Virus record (IMG/VR): IMGVR_UViG_3300005096_000097
Span: 1-59,270 of that record
DNA from: a virus
Length of the DNA stretch: 59,270 bases
Direction: 5' to 3' (one strand)
Both the position numbers and the translations under genes were made by a program. Below, one piece after another: positions 32,396 through 41,167 of the stretch (within the stretch, counting starts at the first letter, position 1; every line of letters starts with the position of its first letter). A model generated the notes under the pieces. It made no database searches, was not told where the DNA came from, and was given only the letters and a program-made list of their open reading frames with translations.

Positions 32396-32686
32396 ATGAG
32401 TAACTTATTTGCTTTCATGATGCCAGGCGCTCCAGAGTTGTTGATTATTGGCATTATCGCCGTCCTACTCTTTGGCAGCAGGCTTCCTAAGCTTGCATAC
32501 TCCATGGGTAATAGCTACACTCAGTTCAAACAGGGTTTGTCAGAGACGACTTCCGAAATCTCATCCTGTAAGGATAAGATTAACGCGGGACGTGATGCCG
32601 TCCAGGCGTCAATTGAAAAGGACATCCAGAAGGTTAAGGCCTCGGTTGACAAGGGCGTCCAGTCCGTCAAGGACTCGGTCAAATAA
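32396..32686 (+). CDS. tatA: Phage-encoded TatA/TatE-like translocase subunit
   Basis: A 96-residue protein, start MSNLFAFMM with GGAGA upstream. 'PGAPELLIIGIIAVLLFGSR' is the short TatA membrane helix (about 10-27) with the FG hinge, then LPKLAYSMGNSYTQFKQGL, the amphipathic helix. The charged helical tail (about 50-96) repeats Lys/Val/Ser (KVKASVDKGVQSVKDSVK). TatA rings form the pore of the twin-arginine system. A TatA gene in a phage that also encodes an RR-signal protease is unusual and suggests a dedicated export route. Confidence 0.85.
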   Translation: MSNLFAFMMPGAPELLIIGIIAVLLFGSRLPKLAYSMGNSYTQFKQGLSETTSEISSCKDKINAGRDAVQASIEKDIQKVKASVDKGVQSVKDSVK

Positions 32687-32883
32687 TGGCACTTGACAAG
32701 CCAACCGAGGGTGAGTACGATTTGGTTTTGTACCACCCTCGGGAAAACGAGTCGGGAGCTATTCATCGGGTAACAAACTACCCAATCAAATGCCAGGGTA
32801 ATTGTAACTGGCGGAAGCGGCGGTGGCCTTATCGGGCTGGGTGGCATAACGTTTGTATTGATTGCGGAGCATTTGCGAGATGA
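32686..32883 (+). CDS. Small Cys-pair protein
   Basis: A 65-residue protein, TAATG-coupled to TatA. KCQGNCNWRKRRWPYRAGWH and VCIDCGAFAR give two Cys pairs (a zinc-ribbon-like layout) around a very basic Trp-rich stretch. Function unknown. Confidence 0.5.
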   Translation: MALDKPTEGEYDLVLYHPRENESGAIHRVTNYPIKCQGNCNWRKRRWPYRAGWHNVCIDCGAFAR

Positions 32884-33158
32884 GCCTGGCTGATGAACTT
32901 AATATGTTGGTGTTGGCTTCCAAGGATACCCCCACCAAACGCCGACCTATTGATCATGCCTATGCAATTACAGTCCAGAGCATGCAGGAAGCTGCCAGAC
33001 GGGGCTTACCATGGTGCTGCCTTCCGGAGGGGTTATTTGAATTGAACCCCACTCAACTGGATCGCCTATTGATAATCCTGATAGCAGAGGGTATCAATGT
33101 CACCAAGTACACGTGTGCCTATGACACTGACCTTCATTACACCAACTTGGAGTGGTAG
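32880..33158 (+). CDS. Hypothetical protein, paralog pair member 1
   Basis: A 92-residue protein: AITVQSMQEAARRGLPWCCL, then LLIILIAEGINVTKYT. The order helix-'A..GL', helix, 'eGi.VT.y' recurs in the next gene. ATGA junction with the previous gene. Function unknown. Confidence 0.5.
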   Translation: MSLADELNMLVLASKDTPTKRRPIDHAYAITVQSMQEAARRGLPWCCLPEGLFELNPTQLDRLLIILIAEGINVTKYTCAYDTDLHYTNLEW

Positions 33159-33419
33159 ATGCTTTTCGCACGAGAGCTGATTGACATTACGCGGCGGAAG
33201 TTGTTAGAGACTGAGGCTGTGGCGACCACCTACAAGAAGATTAAAGGGGTGCTCCGGGAGTGTGCCGACCAGGGGCTTAGCTCCCGTGATTTCCCGCTGA
33301 CGGGACTTCTCAAGCATAACGACGACGCGATATTTTACCTACTTCGGACTGATGGGCTCTCGGTAACTGCCGCATACAAGAATCCGATAGGTGAATTTTG
33401 GATCATTCGGTGGAGATAA
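33159..33419 (+). CDS. Hypothetical protein, paralog pair member 2
   Basis: An 86-residue protein: KKIKGVLRECADQGLSSRDF, then IFYLLRTDGLSVTAAY. It probably shares ancestry with the preceding gene though identity is low. It starts immediately after that gene's stop. Function unknown. Confidence 0.5.
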   Translation: MLFARELIDITRRKLLETEAVATTYKKIKGVLRECADQGLSSRDFPLTGLLKHNDDAIFYLLRTDGLSVTAAYKNPIGEFWIIRWR

Positions 33420-33426
33420 TTGTAAC

Positions 33427-33645
33427 ATGACAGTTGTATGGACATTCTTGGTAATGGACACGTATTTTGCGTGGATATTATCTCTCTTGTACTTCGGCAT
33501 CCAAGCCAGCGACCGAACGGTGTCGGCTTGGTACTCAAATTATCGTAAATCGGCAATCTGTCTCCAGATTATACGGTCATGGGGCTCATGGATGCTATAT
33601 TTCACCCTTGGATTGGTACTATTTTCGATAGGGGTTCTAAAATGA
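33427..33645 (+). CDS. Two-helix membrane protein
   Basis: A 72-residue protein, start MTVVWTFLVMDTYFAWILSL. Hydrophobic helices at about 3-25 and 52-70 (YFTLGLVLFSIGVLK). First of the small membrane proteins that dominate the right half. Function unknown. Confidence 0.5.
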   Translation: MTVVWTFLVMDTYFAWILSLLYFGIQASDRTVSAWYSNYRKSAICLQIIRSWGSWMLYFTLGLVLFSIGVLK

Positions 33646-33947
33646 TTGCTTTGTGTTTAGGGATAATTTGGTGCCTGCTGGCCACACTGACTATGGTACT
33701 CTGGGTTGTTACGCGCATTGAGATACACGTCGTTAGGGAGCGGGAACGGGCAGGTCAGAGTACCACAGGGGACTGGGCTGATGTCCGGGGTGCTGGTGGT
33801 GGCGCCCTCCTCTTCACTGGGCTGTTAGTGGCAGTTGCTATTACATGGGTACCCTACGCGGGTTTGCCCGTTGTGTTAACCCTTACCCACCTGGGACTCC
33901 TGGGTGGTGTTTTATTCACATATAATTTAATGAGTCAGGATGGTTAG
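33642..33947 (+). CDS. Three-helix membrane protein
   Basis: A 101-residue protein, start MIALCLGIIWCLLATLTMVL in an ATGA overlap. Helices at about 2-24, 52-72 and 76-96, with a charged loop (RERERAGQSTTGDW) between the first two. Function unknown. Confidence 0.5.
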   Translation: MIALCLGIIWCLLATLTMVLWVVTRIEIHVVRERERAGQSTTGDWADVRGAGGGALLFTGLLVAVAITWVPYAGLPVVLTLTHLGLLGGVLFTYNLMSQDG

Positions 33948-33952
33948 ATCAG

Positions 33953-34645
33953 ATGGATGCTGAACCCACACACACGATCACAGTTCACGAAGATGGTCTG
34001 AAGTATGGTCAAATTGATGGTCACTACTTCAGCCCACAGCGGGACGCCAAATTCACTGTCAAGGATTTACAGAACATCATCCGGTTGATGGAAAACCATC
34101 AGACCTCAGACACCCCTGTATGGGAGTATGTCTCCATCCAGAAACAGAAGGACGACTTTGGCCGCCTGATATTAGTGGTCCATCCTGGTGTGTATACCAC
34201 CCGTCCCGATATTGGGTCTGCCATTACTGTGGATGGGAACCCGTACACCTTGGATGCCATCTGCAAGGGTGTTCGAGGGAGTGATAACCTCCATTTTGCT
34301 GTCACACCCGTTGTTGAGAATCTGGAAGAAGCATTTAAGAGATTTGGACCAATGGGACAAGTGCCGTCTAGTCTCAACCAGGTCGTCCAGATGGAATCTC
34401 GGCAGGAGCGAATCCCATCGACGCAACACTTCACGAGTGTGTGCAACACAAAACATGGCGATGGCTGGACTCATGTGGTCCAGTTCCCTCTTGGGAGCGA
34501 GCGTCCATCAGCCGGTAAACATGTCCTCATTGATGGGGGTGCCTACAAGGTGCTCGACGTTAAGGATGCAATGCAACCTGCTCGCCTGGCTCTGACGGTC
34601 ATCCCAGTACTCGTACCTCAGAGGTCAGAGAAACAGTATGTGTGA
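33953..34645 (+). CDS. Two-copy 'G-V-x-I-D-G-x-x-Y' beta-domain protein
   Basis: A 230-residue protein. The N-terminal part (GQIDGHYFSPQRDAKFTVKD... IIRLMEN) resembles the starts of the genes at 37392 and 37792. Two beta-domain copies follow: GSAITVDGNPYTLDAI (about 88-103) and GKHVLIDGGAYKVLDV (about 188-203). Each is followed by a strand 'l.ltv.Pv'. First member of a 9-kb run of related genes. No signal peptide, so cytoplasmic. Function unknown. Confidence 0.6.
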   Translation: MDAEPTHTITVHEDGLKYGQIDGHYFSPQRDAKFTVKDLQNIIRLMENHQTSDTPVWEYVSIQKQKDDFGRLILVVHPGVYTTRPDIGSAITVDGNPYTLDAICKGVRGSDNLHFAVTPVVENLEEAFKRFGPMGQVPSSLNQVVQMESRQERIPSTQHFTSVCNTKHGDGWTHVVQFPLGSERPSAGKHVLIDGGAYKVLDVKDAMQPARLALTVIPVLVPQRSEKQYV

Positions 34646-35798
34646 CGCAGAAGCTCAGAGGCTCAAAGAAATCCATGCGAGGATGCACGCCGTCATGGCC
34701 GGGGGAGCCCTGGCGAGGGCTCAGAGGCACCTCAATAAGTCGGATTCGTTACCACCTCCTGAGACAACCATCACTATACCCCGCGATGACTATAACGCCC
34801 TGGTGTCCGCCAAGACTCCCACCATTACTACACCCCTTGACGGTAGAGACACCCCACCCTCGATGGTTCCTCGAAGAAATGCAATGCCAGTCATGGCATT
34901 ACGCTTAGAATCCACGGTGGAACACTACAGTCCTGATGATACCAAGCGGGGGCTTCGCAGATTCGACGTTGTCCCTCGCCCGGATTACACCCCAGAGTTA
35001 GGCGGCATCGTTTATATTGATGGGGAGGAGTTCTGTGTCCAGGGTTACTATATCTATGATGGTGATGTGGGATGGGAAATGCTAGTCTCCGAGGTCATTA
35101 AAACCCCATCAGAAATACCCTGCCACGAAATGATTGCGGGGTCCTTCAAATCCCTCGCTCAGACCTCCGTCGGGTTTACTGAGAAGGAAGGGGCCTCAAC
35201 CTTCATTCTGAGTACTGCGTCCCATGACCGACCCATGCCTAAGAAAGGCTCCGCCATTCTCATTGATGGTTCCCCATACCAAGTGTGGCACTGGGGACCT
35301 GGGAAAGACAAGGTGCTTGTCCAGGGTACAGCTCAGACAGCTCGGGTTGTTGAAAGGTCTATGACTATTGACCCTGCGAGTGAAGTGGAAGGTCAGGAAG
35401 ACCTGGTTATTGTTGGGCGGTTCACTGCGGAGATGTACGGCCACGATGGGCATGGGGGCTTTATGGCCCTCATTAAGATACCAGTGTTCTACACCTATGA
35501 TCTGAAGCCCGAGGACACAATAACACTCGATGGGCTCCTATTTGAGGTGGAGGGTGTGGAGGGTGTGCCTGATGAGAACCTGTACTGGTGGATCTCATGC
35601 AAACCGGTCTTTCTGCCGCCAACACTAACCCCCTGCCCGGGTGTCAGACGGTCTGCCCAGGTGGACATACAAATCCGACCTCGGGAGTGGCCCGATGGTA
35701 TGCACACCTACCTAACTGGTAGTCAAGACACCCAATGGCAGCCGACTTCGCCCCAGGGCTCAGACAGGTCTAACCGCTTATTCGGACTAGGATCATAA
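34638..35798 (+). CDS. Three-copy beta-domain protein
   Basis: A 386-residue protein. A helical, disordered N-terminus (1-80) precedes three copies: GGIVYIDGEEFCVQGY (about 121-136), KGSAILIDGSPYQVWHW (about 202-218) and EDTITLDGLLFEVEGV (about 296-311). Before each copy is a strand pattern ending 'p.p.y/h.p.p'. Largest member of the array by length. Function unknown. Confidence 0.6.
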   Translation: MCDAEAQRLKEIHARMHAVMAGGALARAQRHLNKSDSLPPPETTITIPRDDYNALVSAKTPTITTPLDGRDTPPSMVPRRNAMPVMALRLESTVEHYSPDDTKRGLRRFDVVPRPDYTPELGGIVYIDGEEFCVQGYYIYDGDVGWEMLVSEVIKTPSEIPCHEMIAGSFKSLAQTSVGFTEKEGASTFILSTASHDRPMPKKGSAILIDGSPYQVWHWGPGKDKVLVQGTAQTARVVERSMTIDPASEVEGQEDLVIVGRFTAEMYGHDGHGGFMALIKIPVFYTYDLKPEDTITLDGLLFEVEGVEGVPDENLYWWISCKPVFLPPTLTPCPGVRRSAQVDIQIRPREWPDGMHTYLTGSQDTQWQPTSPQGSDRSNRLFGLGS

Positions 35799-35801
35799 TC
35801 C

Positions 35802-36101
35802 ATGAGTAACCCAATTCTAAACCTTGTGTGGTGCATCCTAACCTTCTCGTTCTGTGTCGGGGGTATTGTGGGTATGGTGCTGCTAACTGTGCCCACGCGG
35901 TACCCCAACCATGAACCAGGCGAGCCTGACACAACCCACTGTTACAAGTATGCAATGTGGACCTTGACATTCTCAGGGGTATTGGCCTGTGGGGCTATTT
36001 TCCTTGATCCTATTGCCCTAATTGAGGTTGTGGCACTAACCGGGTTTGGTATTGTAACACTTTGTACCTCAAAATGGCGAAACCGGGAGACTCCCACATG
36101 A
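35802..36101 (+). CDS. Three-helix membrane protein
   Basis: A 99-residue protein. Helices at about 6-30 (LNLVWCILTFSFCVGGIVGM), 50-66 and 70-90, with a Cys/His-containing loop (TTHCYKYAMW). Paired with the next membrane gene by ATGA overlap. Function unknown. Confidence 0.5.
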   Translation: MSNPILNLVWCILTFSFCVGGIVGMVLLTVPTRYPNHEPGEPDTTHCYKYAMWTLTFSGVLACGAIFLDPIALIEVVALTGFGIVTLCTSKWRNRETPT

Positions 36102-36367
36102 TATTCTTCCTTTGCTTCCTGATTGCGTCCTTTATGGTCTGTGGTTTGTGTGGGCTATGCCAGTTGTACTCAGCCGCCCGTACATTTCCTGGTAAACGGC
36201 AGCGAGAATACCAAGGGTCAGGCTTGACAATGTTTGGCGTTGGACTTACACTTGCAGTATTGTCAGTAGCAATTCACTGGTCCGCCCTGATCCCCCTCGG
36301 CGTGATGCTGGGATTGATATTCAACCAACTTATACTCCGCCGACCAAATCCCGAGGACTTCAGATGA
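36098..36367 (+). CDS. Three-helix membrane protein
   Basis: An 89-residue protein, start MIFFLCFLIASFMVCGLCGL. Similar layout to the preceding gene (helix, charged loop with 'YqgsGltmf', two helices), so the two may be paralogs. ATGA junctions both sides. Function unknown. Confidence 0.5.
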   Translation: MIFFLCFLIASFMVCGLCGLCQLYSAARTFPGKRQREYQGSGLTMFGVGLTLAVLSVAIHWSALIPLGVMLGLIFNQLILRRPNPEDFR

Positions 36368-37308
36368 TAGACCCAACTGTCAATTACAATTTCAATGGCG
36401 ACCAAATACTAAGCCAGAACCCAAGTGGGCAGGGTACTGAGTTCTTCGTACTTGGGGATATGCAGTTCCAGCCTCAGTGGGGTGAGACTGCCTTTATTGA
36501 CGGTGTGTATTACACAGTCCTGGAGTCCCATGAAGTACATAATGCGGTTTCATTGACTTGTGAGAAGAGATCTGACCAGACCCCCCTACGTGCTCGGAAC
36601 CTGGATCACCTACCCTGGCGACTTACTCTGGAAAAGGAGGGGTTTCTGACTTATGTCTTCAATGAGGAAGACCGGGTGACCTTGGAAATGGGGATCTACG
36701 TGGTTATTGGGGGTTCTATTCACTACCTTAAGGGGCAATGGGTTCAGGATGAGGAATGGTACCTTAGGACTTTGCCAACTCCTGACGTGCTGCCAGGACC
36801 CTGGGACCCCGCCTACAGTTTCAGATCTGCCAACGAATATGCCCTCAACTCCGACAAGACTGGGTTCAACATTTGGGTACCCAAGTGCCCTGACTTTGTA
36901 CATCCAAAACCAGGAGACCTGGTTCAGATTGATCACGCCTATTACCTAGTGGAGCACTATGACCCTCTACAGCAGGGTATGGGTATGTCAAAACTTACTG
37001 GATGCCGGTGGCGGTTACCCCTACCAACTGATCACCCAGCACACGACACAACCATTTATGGACTTGACGTACTACGAATCATGGATAAGGACCCCGTGTC
37101 CTTTGGTGAGACAGTCTTTACGCTGCATGCAGATGGTCCATCACTGGGTACCTTTAACAAACTACGCCACAATGGCGACGTCTACCAAATCCTAGGACAG
37201 TCTGGTACTAAAGACTGGTTAAGGGTCTGGTGCCGGCTTATAGAAGAACCAGATATCATTCCAGGGGACCCTCAGGTCTCCGTAGGCGTCCAACACATGG
37301 TCTCATAG
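36364..37308 (+). CDS. Four-copy beta-domain protein
   Basis: A 314-residue protein with four copies of the array domain: WGETAFIDGVYYTVLESH (about 39-56), MGIYVVIGGSIHYLKGQW (about 115-132), PGDLVQIDHAYYLVEHYD (about 181-198) and FNKLRHNGDVYQILGQ (about 265-280). Highest copy number seen per protein. Between copies are Trp- and Pro-rich strands. Function unknown. Confidence 0.6.
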   Translation: MIDPTVNYNFNGDQILSQNPSGQGTEFFVLGDMQFQPQWGETAFIDGVYYTVLESHEVHNAVSLTCEKRSDQTPLRARNLDHLPWRLTLEKEGFLTYVFNEEDRVTLEMGIYVVIGGSIHYLKGQWVQDEEWYLRTLPTPDVLPGPWDPAYSFRSANEYALNSDKTGFNIWVPKCPDFVHPKPGDLVQIDHAYYLVEHYDPLQQGMGMSKLTGCRWRLPLPTDHPAHDTTIYGLDVLRIMDKDPVSFGETVFTLHADGPSLGTFNKLRHNGDVYQILGQSGTKDWLRVWCRLIEEPDIIPGDPQVSVGVQHMVS

Positions 37309-37391
37309 AGCCCAGAGGGGTTTGTTGGCGTTCCGAGGCACATATTTACGACCAGGGCTCTGAAAGCCCCTTGTTGGAGCTAAGAATTGAT

Positions 37392-37799
37392 ATGACTGAC
37401 CCATTATTCGTAGTCAGACTGGTTAAAGGGGGTTCCGAACGTGAAGTCCACTACAATGGGGTTTACGTGGGACGTATTCATGGTGGGGACTTTAGGTCCT
37501 GTGGGACTCGTTGGTACACACCCAAATTGCTGGCTCTCATCCTGGAATACATTGCCGAGCACCCAGCCGGGAGCATCCCGGAGCAATGGAGCTTCGAGTC
37601 CATTGATGATGTGATACACATTCACGATGGGGAATTTATGGCTATCTTTGAATTCCCGGAGGAGGCGTCCCAGCGACCTTGGCGGGACTGCATAGTGTTG
37701 ATGGATGGTACACCAACAAAACTCGCCCACATCCTGGAACTAAAAGATGACACCCGGGTAGTTGCCCGTTGTAAATACGTGGAGATGACCAATGACTAA
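37392..37799 (+). CDS. Beta-domain family protein with shared N-terminal module
   Basis: A 135-residue protein: HYNGVYVGRIHGGDFRSCGT, LLALILEYIAEHP... PEQWSFES, then DCIVLMDGTPTKLAHILEL, one degenerate array-domain core. The N-terminal module (G..G.dF, helix, 'p.W.f') is shared with the next gene. Start MTDPLF at 37392; the region 37309-37391 holds no gene. Function unknown. Confidence 0.55.
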   Translation: MTDPLFVVRLVKGGSEREVHYNGVYVGRIHGGDFRSCGTRWYTPKLLALILEYIAEHPAGSIPEQWSFESIDDVIHIHDGEFMAIFEFPEEASQRPWRDCIVLMDGTPTKLAHILELKDDTRVVARCKYVEMTND

Positions 37800-38235
37800 T
37801 ACTGTAACGTTTGCGCAGACGAACAATGGCTATCGGACTGCAACATGGGTTGGCTGTACTCTGGGCACTCTCGTTGGGCAGGATTTCCACCCAAATGAGG
37901 GTGTATGTGTCCCAAAGGACCAATTAGCGGAGATTATCCGGGAATTGAACCGCGACCCACAGGAAACAGTGCCCGAACGATGGAGGTTCAAGTCCGAGGG
38001 TTTGAGTCTCGACAGCCCAAGAGGGTGTCAGGTTATTGCCAGAATAGATCTTGCTGGGTCCTATGTGCAGGGACTTGTTCCAAATACTGGGTCCTACATT
38101 ATAGTTGATGACATTGTGTTGGAAGTCACTCGAATGTACCGATTACATGACACCCACTTCTACATTGTGGTGGGAAATCGGATTCCGGCACCTCGTGGGA
38201 CACATATGCACTTCAAAGACACCCCCTCTAGGTAG
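37792..38235 (+). CDS. Beta-domain family protein, paralog of previous
   Basis: A 147-residue protein: MTNTVTFAQTNNGYRTATWV, TLVGQDFHPNEGVCVPKDQL, AEIIRELNRDPQETVPERWR, then TGSYIIVDDIVLEVTRMY, one core copy. Same two-part plan as the preceding gene, starting 8 bases inside it. Function unknown. Confidence 0.55.
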   Translation: MTNTVTFAQTNNGYRTATWVGCTLGTLVGQDFHPNEGVCVPKDQLAEIIRELNRDPQETVPERWRFKSEGLSLDSPRGCQVIARIDLAGSYVQGLVPNTGSYIIVDDIVLEVTRMYRLHDTHFYIVVGNRIPAPRGTHMHFKDTPSR

Positions 38236-38262
38236 GACCTAAGATGTACTGGGTCAATAGTT

Positions 38263-38517
38263 ATGGACACTGAGTATGATGAAGTACGTGGCTTTGAAGC
38301 CCGAGGTTATGGGCCACGGATAGTTGATGGTCAGGTAACATATGACCTAATCGAAGTCCACATGTGTTGGGATGCGATCCGCGAACTGGAGCCAGGGGAT
38401 ATTGTCCGGGTGGAATATATTGATTACACCCTCTATGACTTTTCGTATGGGAGTGCTGGACCAACATATTACTTACGGGTGCTGCCCGTTGATGATGCAG
38501 ACGACATAGAGACTTAA
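38263..38517 (+). CDS. Single-copy beta-domain protein
   Basis: An 84-residue protein, essentially one array domain: ...YDLIEVHMCWDAIRELEPGD, IVRVEYIDYTLYDFSYG, then YYLRVLPVDD. It shows the minimum unit of the family: about 75-80 residues. Acidic end. Function unknown. Confidence 0.55.
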   Translation: MDTEYDEVRGFEARGYGPRIVDGQVTYDLIEVHMCWDAIRELEPGDIVRVEYIDYTLYDFSYGSAGPTYYLRVLPVDDADDIET

Positions 38518-38519
38518 TA

Positions 38520-39233
38520 ATGACAACTGATACACCCGGATTTGAAAATACACACAAGCGCCCTGGGATTCTTGAGAAGAGCCTCCTCCATGACGGGTCG
38601 GGGTTGAGGCTGAATATCCCCCAACCATACATGAACAATGCGACCATTGGTCAGTTCGTGCAACTGGGGTCCAGCACCTACCAACTCACCTGGGTAGAAA
38701 GGTTGGAGAATTGCAGTCACTTCAAATGTACATGGGATCCCAAATATGGGGGTATTGGGATCGACGCGATACCCTCGCTGGACATCCGTCGTTGCCGCCC
38801 CGTCACGGATTGTCAATGTGATGACTATGCGGTGAAATGTGACTCCTTTGAGGGGTTTCCCACCCCAGATAGTCTAATTTGGACACCAAATGGGGTGGAT
38901 ATCCTTCGACAGGTACTGATTCGCAACCGTGAGTACTTCCATGTGAGTCTCCAACCCCTAGCAGCAGCCTATGCGAGCAACTACGGGGGGTACGTCCATC
39001 GTTTTGATGTTCCAGACGCCGAAGATTATGAACGAATGTGGTCCATGGAGGGTGAAACACTCCTCCGCATCCCGGCTGTGGGCCCTGCAAGCGTACCCAC
39101 TCCTGGAGAGTTGTTGAATTGGTTTGGCACCATATACGTGGTTTTGAAGAGTCGATATGTCCCGGAACGTCCAAGTAAGGATGCAGGGTGGGATTTACAT
39201 TGTTTACGAATTGAACGGAACACCGATGGTTGA
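38520..39233 (+). CDS. Multi-copy beta-domain protein
   Basis: A 237-residue protein with at least two array cores, IGQFVQLGSSTYQLTWVE (about 41-58) and TPGELLNWFGTIYVVLKSRY (about 195-214), and a more altered middle copy (SLIWTPNGVDILRQ...). It begins three bases after the single-copy gene. Function unknown. Confidence 0.55.
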   Translation: MTTDTPGFENTHKRPGILEKSLLHDGSGLRLNIPQPYMNNATIGQFVQLGSSTYQLTWVERLENCSHFKCTWDPKYGGIGIDAIPSLDIRRCRPVTDCQCDDYAVKCDSFEGFPTPDSLIWTPNGVDILRQVLIRNREYFHVSLQPLAAAYASNYGGYVHRFDVPDAEDYERMWSMEGETLLRIPAVGPASVPTPGELLNWFGTIYVVLKSRYVPERPSKDAGWDLHCLRIERNTDG

Positions 39234-39765
39234 ACACCCAATTACAATACATGCTGACCCGAGATACATCTGGGCGCCCGAGGGACTTGCTGGGTACACT
39301 CTGGAAGCGACAGCGGACGAGCTACTAACCCTAACCCCCACCACGTCAGTCCTGATTAACGGGGAGACTCTGGCAACGTGTGTTGCATGCGAGCGACTGG
39401 ATGATGGGCAGTACCGCCTGTGGGTGCGTCAGGATGTCCATCCTAATCACTTGATATCTTTCAGCGAGATGACCTGTGCGAAGTTACCCCAGGTCAACAT
39501 CTGGTTAGTTGTGGTACCCCTCCGGAAAGCGAACCTGATTCGGAGGTGCAAGCCCGGGGATGTGGTGATGGTCAATGACTTCAAGGTTGAGATACTGGTA
39601 ATTGACGCTATTGACGCCAAAGATACCCTGGATCGTGTCCCAAAGTTCATTATGTCAGTTAAGAGTGAGGACACTCTTGATCCAACCGGTATCGGACACG
39701 ATAATTTGGGCTTCGACGAGGATGATTATGACCCTGGGAACGATCCCCGGAGTATTTTGGATTAA
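39226..39765 (+). CDS. Two-copy beta-domain protein
   Basis: A 179-residue protein from ATG at 39226, an ATGGTTGA overlap with the previous stop; an upstream ATG at 39157 would add 23 residues. Cores: TTSVLINGETLATCVACERL (about 48-67) and PGDVVMVNDFKVEILVID (about 108-125). Acidic C-terminus (EDDYDPGNDP). Function unknown. Confidence 0.55.
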   Translation: MVEHPITIHADPRYIWAPEGLAGYTLEATADELLTLTPTTSVLINGETLATCVACERLDDGQYRLWVRQDVHPNHLISFSEMTCAKLPQVNIWLVVVPLRKANLIRRCKPGDVVMVNDFKVEILVIDAIDAKDTLDRVPKFIMSVKSEDTLDPTGIGHDNLGFDEDDYDPGNDPRSILD

Positions 39766-39783
39766 CCAAGCTGGGAGAAACAC

Positions 39784-40266
39784 ATGACTGCAATACCAAC
39801 CGTAATGTACCGGAACACCGTGAACTTGTACGGACATAATTACTTCGTCTACAAAGTGACGGGGGACCCTAAAGTTGATTGGCTCGGGGAGTTCCTGGAG
39901 GGGCAAGCGATTGATTTGGACGGGGAGACGTTCCGCTACTGTACTCACAACCATGTTGGTTACGATGGTGAAGTGAATGAGTACGAAGTGTTCGTCGATC
40001 ATATTGGCGACCCAGTCCCCACTCAGGATGAGGTTCCAGAATTTGAGGGTCAGTTCCAGCACCGGATAGAACTGCAAGGTGTTATGTATAGGGTGTACAA
40101 CCTTCTTGGTACTGAGGCTGGGGGTCCCCTACCTGGGACCTACATTAACGCCATGGTGTGCATACTTGGGGAGAACCAGATACTGGCAGACATAGTGTAT
40201 ACCCACATGGAGTCTGGAGCCCGCCAGCTTGTTGCTTACTGTACCAACGTTCCGAGGGCAAGATGA
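39784..40266 (+). CDS. 'YxVF-ING' beta-domain protein
   Basis: A 160-residue protein. Two copies of a form in which a strand 'v.l.G..Y.Vy.v' precedes the core: NTVNLYGHNYFVYKV with GQAIDLDGETFRYCTH, and HRIELQGVMYRVYNLLG with a weaker second half. GGGAG lies 9 bases before the ATG. Function unknown. Confidence 0.55.
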   Translation: MTAIPTVMYRNTVNLYGHNYFVYKVTGDPKVDWLGEFLEGQAIDLDGETFRYCTHNHVGYDGEVNEYEVFVDHIGDPVPTQDEVPEFEGQFQHRIELQGVMYRVYNLLGTEAGGPLPGTYINAMVCILGENQILADIVYTHMESGARQLVAYCTNVPRAR

Positions 40267-40358
40267 AAGAATGTGATGGTGAACAAGTCGATGATATTTG
40301 GCTGGAAGATATTCGATCCCAGGTGTACAAGGTTATCCTTCCATGTTTGAGGGCGTAA
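40263..40358 (+). pseudogene. Truncated 'YxVF' family gene
   Basis: A 31-residue reading frame, MKECDGEQVDDIWLEDIRSQ then VYKVILPCLRA. It aligns with the start of the gene at 40488 (GEQTRDIHLGVHDYQVFTV) and then stops. ATGA coupling suggests it may still be translated, but the domain is cut short. Best seen as a decayed copy. The 129 bases after it hold no gene. Confidence 0.5.
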
Positions 40359-40487
40359 TCATGTAAATCGTGGCGACACTATCTGCATAAATGGTTAAAC
40401 AACTGCCTACCACGCCCAGATTCCAATAGATGTTGTCGATGGGGACGGAGGGTCTATTTCCTTGTTAATTCATAAAGGTAACACAAG

Positions 40488-40958
40488 ATGTACAAGCTAA
40501 TTGGTGAACAAACGAGGGACATTCATCTGGGGGTCCATGACTACCAGGTGTTTACCGTAGATTGTCAGGACATGGACGGGGGCGACCTCGACTCTATGCT
40601 CCACCCGGATGGTCTACTTCACACCTCTATGAATGGACTACCTTTCGATTTGCTGGACCTACGTCCCAAGGAAGGTAACCGCTATACCGCAACTGGGTTG
40701 GTTCGGAAAGAGGCCGTCATTCGACCAATGCCCACGTTTGAAGCTGACGAGCGTGAGCAAATAGACCTCCATGGGCACATGTACCAAACGTTCCATGTGT
40801 ACATTGACCCGTCGGACTATGGGACCTCGGACTTCACACCGGGGAAGGTAATTGGCGTGAACAACCAGTTTTATGTTCTGCACGCGAAATTGCGAATACC
40901 TTATCGGAATTCACCAAAGGCAAATATGCACATACTCATTATGGAGGGACCATGTTAA
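40488..40958 (+). CDS. Two-copy 'YxVF-ING' beta-domain protein
   Basis: A 156-residue protein. Copy 1: RDIHLGVHDYQVFTVDCQD (about 11-29) with HTSMNGLPFDLLDLRP. Copy 2: EQIDLHGHMYQTFHVYIDP (about 86-104) with TPGKVIGVNNQFYVLHAKL. AAAGG lies about 10 bases upstream. Function unknown. Confidence 0.55.
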   Translation: MYKLIGEQTRDIHLGVHDYQVFTVDCQDMDGGDLDSMLHPDGLLHTSMNGLPFDLLDLRPKEGNRYTATGLVRKEAVIRPMPTFEADEREQIDLHGHMYQTFHVYIDPSDYGTSDFTPGKVIGVNNQFYVLHAKLRIPYRNSPKANMHILIMEGPC

Positions 40959-41167
40959 GATTCATTGGTACTCAGTGCCCAGCCATTCGGCTAAAGAACA
41001 AATGCTACCCCGTGTTCTGGGTGGACGTGAAAAACAACACGAAGCCTATTGAACAGAACACAGTGGTTCAGATCAACGGTCGTAAATACACCTACCTGGA
41101 CTGTGTCGTGGATAAAGGTCCAAACTCTTACTACTTTTTCATTGTGGAGGAGTTATGCTCAGAATAG
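40952..41167 (+). CDS. Single-copy 'YxVF-ING' beta-domain protein
   Basis: A 71-residue protein, the cleanest single domain: PAIRLKNKCYPVFWVDVKN, then EQNTVVQINGRKYTYLDCVV, ending YYFFIVEEL. It is nearly superimposable on both halves of the next gene. Overlaps its neighbours by 7 and 13 bases. Function unknown. Confidence 0.6.
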   Translation: MLRFIGTQCPAIRLKNKCYPVFWVDVKNNTKPIEQNTVVQINGRKYTYLDCVVDKGPNSYYFFIVEELCSE

